Part shown: piece after piece, positions 28,365 to 35,758 of the stretch
Numbering within the stretch: the first letter of the stretch is position 1
Layout of the letters: the number at the start of each line of letters is the position of its first letter
Made by a program: the position numbers and the translations under genes
Notes under the pieces: model-generated
Database searches by the model: none
The model's input: the letters and a program-made list of their open reading frames with translations, nothing else
What the model was told of the DNA's origin: nothing
DNA from: Gammaproteobacteria bacterium
GTDB taxonomy: Bacteria; Pseudomonadota; Gammaproteobacteria; S012-40
DNA length: 64,000 nt
Assembly (NCBI GenBank): GCA_029881255.1
Contig: JAOUMY010000004.1
Location: 147,313 to 211,312 of the forward strand
Direction of reading: 5' to 3'

Positions 28365-28394
28365 TGTATAAATAAAGCGGAATTTATGGCCCAA
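28365..28394 (-). promoter_or_regulatory. Candidate sigma70 promoter for small ORF B
   Basis: Minus strand: TTGGGC (28394-28389), an 18-base spacer, then TATACA (28370-28365). Plausible boxes in AT-rich DNA, but there is no experimental support. Confidence 0.3.
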
Positions 28395-28520
28395 AAAGTC
28401 CCAACTAATTAAATGGGTTAAAGCGGGAAATAAAAGCAGATTCTTAATAAGAATTACTGAGTGAAATGTCGTTATTAAAATGGAAATAAATAGAAGAGCA
28501 GAGATTGGAAGAATGAAAGA

Positions 28521-28533
28521 GGGCGTTAGCCCC
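28521..28533 (-). terminator. Terminator-like hairpin after small ORF C
   Basis: On the minus strand GGGC-TAAC-GCCC is followed by TCTTTCATTC, 25 bases after the stop of the 34-residue ORF. The stem is short and the U-tract interrupted, so it is weaker than the hairpins after ORFs A and B. Confidence 0.5.
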
Positions 28534-28557
28534 CTTCCAAAGGTATACCAAGACTTG

Positions 28558-28662
28558 TTAGCCGCCCATGCTCACGCCAAGCATGCCAAGCAAAAATACT
28601 ACGACAGCAAGATAAGCCAGATACAGACCGTCGTGCTTCATGATGTGATCATCTTTATTCAT
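28558..28662 (-). CDS. Putative 34-residue single-span membrane protein (small ORF C)
   Basis: Minus-strand ORF with AGAGGGGG upstream of the ATG. The product starts MNKDDHIMKHDG, continues with the span LYLAYLAVVVFLLGMLG and ends VSMGG. It is a clear paralogue of small ORF B 316 bases away: same length, same charged N-terminus containing IM and D, and the shared pattern YLxVVxxxxLxMxGxxM. It lies divergent from the orphan OmpR-type regulator at 29126. A TTGCAT / TATGGT pair (28749-28720) may be its promoter. Confidence 0.65.
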   Translation of the reverse strand: MNKDDHIMKHDGLYLAYLAVVVFLLGMLGVSMGG

Positions 28663-29125
28663 CGGAATTCCCCCTCTAGAATTTCGTTACTTACGTGATG
28701 CTGCCTTTCGGCGGATAAAACCATACCAAATCACTAATATTTAATGCAAGCTTTTTTTATACGAAAACTAAATAGATAAGTAAAACAATAGGATATTGGA
28801 TGTTTGTATCGAGTGTCGTTGGGGTAGTATGAATATTGATCAAAAATCAGGCAAAAAACTGTTATGTAATTTTGTTTCACAACATGTTTTCTCATCGACA
28901 ACAATTCTTGAGTCTAGGGTTAAGTGAGGGTTCTTTTTCTACTGGAAAATATGCTAAGTTTCTGGCGGTGTATAAATTATTGTCTGAGGTGGTTTGGAGG
29001 GTTGCATTTAAAAGATTCTATTCTATGCTCACCAGGTAAACATTTGTAAAATGTGTAAACATTGTGACTAGGACGGAATAAGATATGCCGTTACAAAGGA
29101 TGAACTGAGGTCAAGAGGATAGACT
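28663..29125. other. Divergent interval between small ORF C and the OmpR-type regulator
   Basis: 463 AT-rich bases. It contains the possible promoter of small ORF C near 28720-28749 and tandem GTAAACATT repeats at 29036-29063 ahead of the regulator. An open frame at 28836-29039 lacks a ribosome-binding site and looks spurious. Confidence 0.5.
29036..29064. promoter_or_regulatory. Tandem direct repeats upstream of the OmpR-type regulator
   Basis: GTAAACATT occurs at 29036-29044 and 29055-29063, with the related GTAAAATGT between them at 29046-29054, giving three units at about 10-base spacing. OmpR-family proteins typically bind tandem repeats at one helical turn, so this is a candidate autoregulatory site 62 bases before the gene. 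Confidence 0.4.
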
Positions 29126-29875
29126 GTGCGAATTGCCGTTTTGGAAGACGATGAACATCTGGGTCAATTGATGCAACTTTGGATGGAAGCAGCTGGACAC
29201 AATGCCCACCTGTTTACGACCGGCCAAGAATTTATGGGGGCGGTAAAGCGAGACACATACGACCTGTTTATGCTTGACTGGATGCTACCTGATACCTCCG
29301 GTGATAAAGTCCTAGAATGGATACGTGAGCATATCGGTTGGCAAGTCCCTGTCCTTTTTGTTACCCAGAATGATTCCCAGGAAGATATCGTGAAGGCGCT
29401 AGAAAAAGGCGCTGACGACTATATGGTCAAGCCGGTTCAGCCGATGGAGATGCTTGCTAGGTTGACGGCGTTAGGGCGGCGTGTGAAGCAGGAAGTGCAG
29501 GAAGAAACGGTTATAGACCGTTCTCCCTATCAGCTCGATCTCAACACGCACACATTTTCCTGCAGGGGTGAGGTTATTCCTCTCACCCAGAAGGAGTTTG
29601 ATTTGGCCTTGTTTATGTTCCAAAACGTCGGTCGCATTCTTTCCCGAGCACATATTCTAGATTCCGTATGGGGAAGGAATCCAGAGATTAATACGAGAAC
29701 AGTGGATATCCACATATCACGTCTGCGAAAGAAACTGGAATTGAGCGCGGAAAACGGTTGGAAGCTTAGTGGAATATATAACCATGGTTACCGCTTGGAA
29801 CGAGCGTATTCGGGGGCTGACAAGTCAAGTAGTGCTGAGCCTGTTTCTGCGGTTACCAGTTCTGGTCGAGAATAA
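29126..29875 (+). CDS. OmpR/PhoB-family response regulator (orphan)
   Basis: 249-residue two-domain regulator. The receiver has the acidic pair EDDE, phosphoacceptor Asp51 in LFMLDWMLPD and Lys in DDYMVKPV. A winged helix-turn-helix follows, with PLTQKEFDLALFMFQN, RTVDIHISRLRKKLE and GYRLE. The C-terminal 25 residues are a serine-rich tail. The GTG start has AAGAGGAT upstream. No histidine kinase is adjacent, so its partner is unknown. Its 3' end overlaps the convergent YcgN-family gene by 23 bases. Divergent small membrane-protein genes are possible targets. Confidence 0.92.
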   Translation: MRIAVLEDDEHLGQLMQLWMEAAGHNAHLFTTGQEFMGAVKRDTYDLFMLDWMLPDTSGDKVLEWIREHIGWQVPVLFVTQNDSQEDIVKALEKGADDYMVKPVQPMEMLARLTALGRRVKQEVQEETVIDRSPYQLDLNTHTFSCRGEVIPLTQKEFDLALFMFQNVGRILSRAHILDSVWGRNPEINTRTVDIHISRLRKKLELSAENGWKLSGIYNHGYRLERAYSGADKSSSAEPVSAVTSSGRE

Positions 29876-30293
29876 AGTTTTCGATATCATCCGGGTGCAC
29901 GTCGTATTCTGAGATTACTTTTTCGCGGATACTGTGCCCGTTGGTTTCTACACTCAATGGTGATCCACTAATAAGGGGGTGCCAGTCAGGCAGCGGAACA
30001 CCGTCCCGAATGAGTAAATAGGCGCAAGTACTAGGTAGCCAGTTTATTTCTCTCACGAGTTTTGGCGTCAATGTAAGACAATCAGGAACAAGCTCTGAGC
30101 GTCGGGTATAGCACTGACATTGACTATGTTCCAACGCGAAATATTTGCAAACAATATTCGTACTGTACAGTGCTCCATCGTCAATATCTTCCAGGCGCAA
30201 GGTACAACACTTGCCGCAGCGATCGCAAAGCGACTCCCATTCCTCAGAAGTAAACGACTCGAGAGACTTGTTTTCCCAGAATTTATTTGACAT
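29853..30293 (-). CDS. YcgN/UPF0260-family cysteine-cluster protein
   Basis: 146-residue protein starting at MSNKFWEN; an upstream in-frame start adds 13 hydrophobic residues and is less likely. The family signature is present: WESLCDRCGKCCTLRLED, CKYFALEHSQCQCYTRR, PDCLTL and LPSTCAYLLI. The clustered cysteines suggest metal or Fe-S binding, though the activity is not established. E. coli YcgN has similar length. Confidence 0.9.
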   Translation of the reverse strand: MSNKFWENKSLESFTSEEWESLCDRCGKCCTLRLEDIDDGALYSTNIVCKYFALEHSQCQCYTRRSELVPDCLTLTPKLVREINWLPSTCAYLLIRDGVPLPDWHPLISGSPLSVETNGHSIREKVISEYDVHPDDIENFILDQNW

Positions 30294-30450
30294 CGGTTTT
30301 ATTAAAGGGATACAGATTGAAATACCGGCCACATGATAGAGGAAACGAACACTTCACTCAAGTTAGAAGGAAGTACATTACAAAAAATTGTTTTTAAATC
30401 TCAATGCTGGTTTTTAGCTCGTCTATAGTATTTCAACTAATCAAAATTAG

Positions 30451-30476
30451 GAGACCAAGAATTTATCTGTGGTCTC
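30451..30476 (-). terminator. Hairpin at the end of the surface-protein operon
   Basis: GAGACCA/TGGTCTC stem of seven bases overlapping the stop codon of the 1033-residue gene; on the minus strand it is followed by CTAATTTTG. A modest terminator for the four-gene operon. Confidence 0.5.
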
Positions 30477-33400
30477 GTTTCGAGTGCTCGTTTTCATGAT
30501 GTTTTTTCTTATTCTTCTTTTTTCCTTCATGCTTTTTGTCATGCTCAACTACAATATCAGCTGACTTAGAGGATTGATTGCCGAATTTGTCTGTAGCCGT
30601 GGCTTCGATAGTGTAAATACGTTTTTCATGGCCATGGCGTAGCTTTTCGGCGCGTACCCAAACTTCCCATTTGCCATTAGATTCAACAATTTTCCAATCT
30701 TCGATTTCGAATTTGTGTCGATGACGATGGGTATCTTCACTAGTAATATTGATTTCCATGTGTGGGGTAGCATCAACAAGGTCGTTGAGATTGGTAACGT
30801 CGGCAACGTGCACTAGGCGATGTCGAGGAGGCCATAACACATCATCGTGCTGGATAATGTCAAATTGTGGTGCCGTCGTGTCGACGACAGTAACCTTTTG
30901 TACGAGTGAGATGCTATTTCCATTTGCATCAACTGCCTGCCAGGTCACCAGCGTTTCGCCTATAGGAAAAGAAACCGGTGCATTGTTCGATATCGTGGTA
31001 CTAAATACGTCGACGGCATTAGCACTGCCCAATTCGACAGTAGTCAGTATACCGGTAGCTTCAACGACGATATTTGCTGGAATGACAAGTTGAGGTGGCT
31101 TAGTGTCCACAACCGTAACAGTTTGCACATGAGTCGCGATATTTCCATTACTGTCTTTAGCTGTCCAGGTAACGAGAGTTTTACCCAGCGGAAATGCTAT
31201 AGGCGCGTCATTGCTGACCGTCGTTTCAAATATATCCGTGGCGTGCGCTGTACCAAGGTCCACAACGGATTCCTTGGCTGTGGCTTCAGTCACGACATCC
31301 ATCGGTGTTGCCACAAAAGTGGGCGGTACGCGGTCCACTACGGTTATCTTAATACTGTCCGTGGCAGTGTTCCCACTTTGGTCGCTTACCGTTGCGATTA
31401 CTGATGTTGTACCAAGCGGATATGTAGATAGAGCTGGCGCGTAACTCAGTGTCAATTGGCCACATTGGCAACTATCGGCGACTGACACGGGTGTAATTAT
31501 ATGTGCTGTTCCGTCTCTAGACGTTGCTTCAAGCACGAGATCCGAGCCAAGTTCCAACGTTGGTGCTGTTGTGTCTACAATACGTAAAGTTTGCGTAGCA
31601 GTACTCTGGTTGTTACTAGTATCCTGTGCCCTCCAAGTGATAGCGTGGTCTCCAAGGGCATAGCTGCCTACCGCATCACTTTCAACATAATCGAGAAAGA
31701 AATCATCAACTACTGGCGTAGGTATTGATACGCTGGTAAGTGTACCTTTTGCCTCGAATACTAATTCATTGAGTTGACCAAAAACTGGAGCAATTCGATC
31801 GAGCACAGTCACGGTTTTGACCGCTGTGCTGGTATTACTTGCGCTGTCAGTTGCTGAGATTGTTAATTCGGTTGTTCCCAGTGGGAAAATATTGAGATTT
31901 GGAGAGATACTTACGGTAGAGCCTCCACAGTTGTCTGACGAACTTGCCGAATAGGTATACAACGCACCCGCGGAACTGTTTGCTTCGAGCACAATATCTT
32001 GCGCACTAATGAAAGGTGCCGTGTTATCAAATATGTCTATTTGAATCTGATCTGTCGCCGTAGCGTTTCCATCATCAGTCACTAATAGTTCAACACTATA
32101 TTGCCCTACCGATAAATCAGTGTTAACAGATGCACCCTGATAATTAAGCCCATCTATAGACCAGCGATGATCGACAATATAGCCGTCCAGATCATAAGAC
32201 GCTGATCCGTTGAACGTAAGGTTGGTCATTTCCCCGGTACAAGCGGTAGCGTAGTCATTTCCAGCAATGGCAACTGGTGCAATATTTGGAATTGGGTCTC
32301 GAAGTCGGGCAAAAACATTGACAATGTTGTTTGCGCCTAGATTCGGAGCACCAGAGGCAAAAACCCCGATCTGACCATTACCGCTAATATCAGTGGAAAA
32401 TGACACCGTACTATCGATTTGTGTACCAGCACTATTACGAGTGAGAATTTCGAAGTTCTTGGTAATCCTGTCGTAGACCAATAGATCATAGCCAGAGTTG
32501 GCGTCAGTCGTTAAATTGCTGGCACGACTGATAAAGCTGATGAATCGGCCATTATCACTAATTCTTGCGTTCAAACTTAAACTGTCGGCTATAGTGCCAT
32601 TTTTTTGGGTTATTAGCTGGGTTTTGTTCTGATTTCTATCGCGTAGAAAAATATGGAATCCTGAGCTGTTATAACTTACGTCAAGGTTTTCTGCTAATGA
32701 GTGAAATGCCACAAAACGACCGTCTGCACTTATACTAGGTGATGAACTCTTTTTGTCACCCAGTTGTCCATAATTGTTTATTGAAACGAGTTCTGTTTTA
32801 CCTGTTACATGGTCATACAGAAATATATCGTATTGATCGTTCGTGTCGGGTGTTGTGACGAGATTGTTTGCTCTGGATGAAAAAGCGACGTATCGGCCAT
32901 CGGCGCTTATGGCTGGGGTTAACGATTCACCATTTGCAGGCCCGCTAATTCCCTTTGAGACTAGAAAAGTTTTTTGAGTGCTTATCTGATGCAGATAGAC
33001 GTTTGCGCCACTATATGCCGAATCACTAGTCATATTTCCAGAGGCAGATACAAAAGCTACCCAATTACCATCTCCCGATATCGCAGGTTGATCACTATAG
33101 CCTTCAGGACTTGCGCCACCAGCAGGTCGACTTATCCAGATAGTTTGATTGGTATTCAGGTCTTTCAAGAAAACACTGGTATAGCTACCTACGTTGTCGG
33201 AAGTAAGATTTTTTGCATAAGATGTAAAAACGACGCGCTGTCCTGAATTTGAAATATCGGCTTGATAATTGTATCCGGTTGCAATGCTTCCAGCGTTTGT
33301 AGAACTGACTAGCGTACTTGTGCCTGTGTTCAAATCTTTACGAATAATTTGCTGGAAACTGCTTAATGATCCCACTATGTCATTCGCAACAGATTCAAAA

Positions 33401-33564
33401 ACTATGTATCTTCCGTCAAAGTTTGAGCGAGGTGAGTTGCTAACGTTTGTTGCAGGTGTTCCCGCCAATGTCGTGCTTACCGCACTGGTAGTTGCTGAAA
33501 ATGCAGAAGAGCTTGCAATACTTAATATGAGCAGTGTCCCTGTTTTTCTAAATAGATGACACAT
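30463..33564 (-). CDS. Large secreted protein: seven-bladed propeller, PKD and HYR domains
   Basis: 1033-residue exported protein with a signal peptide ending near AFSA. Residues about 40-420 contain seven repeats of the form PxISxDGRxVAFxSxxxNL (for example AISADGRYVAFSSRANNL, SISADGRFVAFHSLAENL), implying a TolB/WD40-like seven-bladed propeller. A PKD-like domain follows (FNGSASYDLDGYIVDHRWS). Five HYR-like repeats of about 75 residues come next, each ending in a VxTVTVVD-type strand. A final WPPRHRLVHV domain and a tail of about 25 residues dominated by Lys, His and Glu end the protein. Probably a surface or matrix adhesin. It is the last gene of the operon, 2 bases after the small secreted protein gene. 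Confidence 0.85.
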   Translation of the reverse strand: MCHLFRKTGTLLILSIASSSAFSATTSAVSTTLAGTPATNVSNSPRSNFDGRYIVFESVANDIVGSLSSFQQIIRKDLNTGTSTLVSSTNAGSIATGYNYQADISNSGQRVVFTSYAKNLTSDNVGSYTSVFLKDLNTNQTIWISRPAGGASPEGYSDQPAISGDGNWVAFVSASGNMTSDSAYSGANVYLHQISTQKTFLVSKGISGPANGESLTPAISADGRYVAFSSRANNLVTTPDTNDQYDIFLYDHVTGKTELVSINNYGQLGDKKSSSPSISADGRFVAFHSLAENLDVSYNSSGFHIFLRDRNQNKTQLITQKNGTIADSLSLNARISDNGRFISFISRASNLTTDANSGYDLLVYDRITKNFEILTRNSAGTQIDSTVSFSTDISGNGQIGVFASGAPNLGANNIVNVFARLRDPIPNIAPVAIAGNDYATACTGEMTNLTFNGSASYDLDGYIVDHRWSIDGLNYQGASVNTDLSVGQYSVELLVTDDGNATATDQIQIDIFDNTAPFISAQDIVLEANSSAGALYTYSASSSDNCGGSTVSISPNLNIFPLGTTELTISATDSASNTSTAVKTVTVLDRIAPVFGQLNELVFEAKGTLTSVSIPTPVVDDFFLDYVESDAVGSYALGDHAITWRAQDTSNNQSTATQTLRIVDTTAPTLELGSDLVLEATSRDGTAHIITPVSVADSCQCGQLTLSYAPALSTYPLGTTSVIATVSDQSGNTATDSIKITVVDRVPPTFVATPMDVVTEATAKESVVDLGTAHATDIFETTVSNDAPIAFPLGKTLVTWTAKDSNGNIATHVQTVTVVDTKPPQLVIPANIVVEATGILTTVELGSANAVDVFSTTISNNAPVSFPIGETLVTWQAVDANGNSISLVQKVTVVDTTAPQFDIIQHDDVLWPPRHRLVHVADVTNLNDLVDATPHMEINITSEDTHRHRHKFEIEDWKIVESNGKWEVWVRAEKLRHGHEKRIYTIEATATDKFGNQSSKSADIVVEHDKKHEGKKKNKKKHHENEHSKRDHR

Positions 33565-33566
33565 TT

Positions 33567-33968
33567 TTACACCCCTTCACTATTGCTGATGACAGGGGTT
33601 TGGAACGGTTGGTCGTTTTGATGTATAGCTTCCATAAAGAAGAACAGCGGAGTGTCCTGGAGGAAATACTGGGGGGACAGGTTGGAAATGCCCGTCCAAA
33701 GTATTGTGGTGAATCCTTTTACCTGTAAGTGGCTAATATAGAATGTTGACCTGGACTTGCTGTTTGAAAACTCTATTCCTTCGGGAAAGAATTGTATCTC
33801 CCTTAGGTTGTGAGCACTGTTATTTCGAATGGTAAATTCAACGTAAACCTGAGTTTTCCCGCCGATGGAATCAACACCGACGATACGATGGTTTAACAAT
33901 AGCGGCTCGTCGGCGTAGGCCACAGACCCAATTGAAAACAGAAAAAGCGCAAGCGCCAGTCGTTTCAT
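33567..33968 (-). CDS. Small secreted protein in the surface operon
   Basis: 133-residue protein with a clear signal peptide (MKRLALALFLFSIGSVAYA). The mature part is beta-rich (VYVEFTIRNNSAHNLREIQF), suggestive of an immunoglobulin-like sandwich. No family is recognised. It lies between the FecR gene (89-base gap) and the large propeller/HYR gene (2-base gap), so it may be an accessory or chaperone for that protein; this is inference from position only. Confidence 0.75.
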   Translation of the reverse strand: MKRLALALFLFSIGSVAYADEPLLLNHRIVGVDSIGGKTQVYVEFTIRNNSAHNLREIQFFPEGIEFSNSKSRSTFYISHLQVKGFTTILWTGISNLSPQYFLQDTPLFFFMEAIHQNDQPFQTPVISNSEGV

Positions 33969-34057
33969 TCTTACCTCACAGAAACAGACAAATTAATTTA
34001 TTATTTTAGGGGTGTGAGGCGTCCCTGCCTTCTATTGTTCGTTTTTGACTAAGAAAA

Positions 34058-35749
34058 TTAAGGTGTAACCAACTCCGCTGCGGCGACGCCATTGAACTCT
34101 TGAGTTACTCTATTTGGGCCAAAACCTTCATAGTCGGTTCTTGCAAAGTAACTTACCAGTGCCGCCATTGGTGCACGCGATGTAGACAATCCCCCAGCAA
34201 ACGAGCCTGTGGCGCTTCCACTGTTAATGGGGTTTGAATACACTGGATGGTTTAGTGATCGTATATCGCTTAATTCACCACCAAATTTTCCATCACTCGT
34301 GATAGCCATGTTGCGATAAGCAAGTTCCCAAGTGTTTGTGTTTGGGTTCTCAGGTTCAAGATCAGCCATGCTGACATTCGCAACGAAGTCTGCTGTCGAG
34401 CTAGAAAAGTTTACCGCAAACGTTGAATTAACAGTGTTTAAGGTGCCGATGTTGCCCATGTTGTCAGTTGGGTTAGTTCCACCGACTATCTTGTAGCTGC
34501 CACTAGCCGTCTTATCAAACACGATGCTGTCCTCGAATACATTACTGGCAATCCAGTGAATGCTATTCTTGTCTTCTAGCGTTGATGATGTAGTGTTGTT
34601 TACAGCGACATTCATTGCAGTCCAGCGTCCCCAGCTAATTTCACCGCCACTTGTGCTGCCTCGTTCCACTGAAACGATATTGGCATCTCGCACGAATTGG
34701 CTAACACTACCAGAAGTGCTAGTTATCTGAAAAGAATCCAACTCGCCATTTGTGGTGCTGGTCACGTTATCGGCCAATTCATGACTCACATTCGGACTTT
34801 GTCCAAATCCGGCCATTGCAATAGTGCGATTCAACACAATTGGTGATTCAGTGACAGTTGATGAGTTAACAGAGTCAACAGCGTTAACAGAGTTAACAGA
34901 GTTAACTGTATCAGTCGTTGTCTCGGAGTTTGAGTCAGCGCTCATATCTACACTCAGTAGATTAGCTTGTAGAGACGTGACGGTATTTTCAACACTAGTA
35001 GACGCCACAGTAGTGTCCGTTGTTGTCGAGGAAACTGTCTGGGCATTACTAATCAGCGTTTCGCTAGTTGAAGCGAGAGGTGCTGCACTGTCGGTGGCAC
35101 CTTGGTTGGCGAACAGTATGTCGCCAGGAGCGGCATCCAGAAGAACAGGCGTAGAGAAATTGTCCTGCACATAGCCAAAATCACCAGGATTTATCTCTAC
35201 CACTCCGGTGTCGTTTGATAATGCAACGCCGCCAGTTAATACACTTATATATAAACCATCAGCCTGGCTGCAGTTGGTATCACATAAACGAGCTGAGTAA
35301 TCGGTCCCACGTATCCCGATAGTGGCGATAGGTGTTTCGACCCTGTACGCAGGCTTGTTTGCTTCGCCGATGGCGCCAGTTACAGAACGGAAACCGCCTT
35401 TTAGCAAAGTAAAAAAGCTTTTATCTGTGCCTACATCCTGGTTGTAAACAAATTCTTCGATTTTGAATTCTGAGTCCGGACGTACAGCGATCAAACCGCC
35501 ATCAGCCATTCTCACTTGAAGCTGACCTTTGGCGCCAGTACGTAAAATATCTCCGGGTTCGAGATCCATTCCAGATTTGGCTTTTTGTTCGCCATGCGCC
35601 GCCGACAATACGGTTGCGTCGCCAATGAGGAAAATTATTTTTCCTGCCTCGGCATAGGCAATCATAGGAGCCAACACAAACATCAACACCAGTATGATGC
35701 GAGGCATCAGTCCTGGCTTTTCTCTCTTGTAACGCTTATTGGTAGCCAT
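34058..35749 (-). CDS. FecR-domain secreted protein
   Basis: 563-residue exported protein with signal peptide (cleavage after MIAYAEA). A FecR domain spans about residues 35-200: GDATVLSAAHGEQ, DLEPGDILRTGAKGQLQVRMADG and ETPIATIGIRGTDYSARLC. The rest is serine- and threonine-rich and contains a short tandem repeat encoding VNS/VNA/VDS units. The C-terminal 250 residues are beta-rich (ending EFNGVAAAELVTP) and resemble beta-barrel lipoprotein folds. There is no FecI sigma factor or anti-sigma membrane helix, so this is not a FecIR regulator. It follows the TPR-barrel gene by 9 bases. Confidence 0.85.
   Translation of the reverse strand: MATNKRYKREKPGLMPRIILVLMFVLAPMIAYAEAGKIIFLIGDATVLSAAHGEQKAKSGMDLEPGDILRTGAKGQLQVRMADGGLIAVRPDSEFKIEEFVYNQDVGTDKSFFTLLKGGFRSVTGAIGEANKPAYRVETPIATIGIRGTDYSARLCDTNCSQADGLYISVLTGGVALSNDTGVVEINPGDFGYVQDNFSTPVLLDAAPGDILFANQGATDSAAPLASTSETLISNAQTVSSTTTDTTVASTSVENTVTSLQANLLSVDMSADSNSETTTDTVNSVNSVNAVDSVNSSTVTESPIVLNRTIAMAGFGQSPNVSHELADNVTSTTNGELDSFQITSTSGSVSQFVRDANIVSVERGSTSGGEISWGRWTAMNVAVNNTTSSTLEDKNSIHWIASNVFEDSIVFDKTASGSYKIVGGTNPTDNMGNIGTLNTVNSTFAVNFSSSTADFVANVSMADLEPENPNTNTWELAYRNMAITSDGKFGGELSDIRSLNHPVYSNPINSGSATGSFAGGLSTSRAPMAALVSYFARTDYEGFGPNRVTQEFNGVAAAELVTP
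34863..34907. repeat. Five-copy 9-base tandem repeat inside the FecR-domain gene
   Basis: Five contiguous units related to GAGTTAACA (three match or nearly match, one reads GAGTCAACA, one GCGTTAACA). On the minus strand they encode a run of V-N-S triplets. The unit length keeps the reading frame, so copy-number change would lengthen or shorten a linker. Confidence 0.85.
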
Positions 35750-35758
35750 AACTACCCC

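Larger units (their letters stand above)
28243..28557. other. Interval between small ORFs B and C
   Basis: AT-rich, non-coding. On the minus strand it contains the terminator-like hairpin for small ORF C (28521-28533), a candidate promoter for ORF B and a leader of about 120 bases. No further ORF with a ribosome-binding site was found. Confidence 0.45.

Noticed and set aside
28845-28862. FNR-like TTGAT...ATCA sequence near 28.85 kb
   Set aside because: The half-sites are one base too far apart for an FNR box, and AT-rich DNA produces such matches by chance.
28836-29039. A 67-codon plus-strand open frame ahead of the OmpR-type regulator
   Set aside because: No ribosome-binding site, unusual composition, and it overlaps the tandem repeats thought to be regulatory.
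34058-35749. FecR-type anti-sigma regulator of iron transport
   Set aside because: The protein has a cleavable signal peptide and no cytoplasmic anti-sigma helix, and there is no FecI-like sigma factor or TonB receptor nearby.
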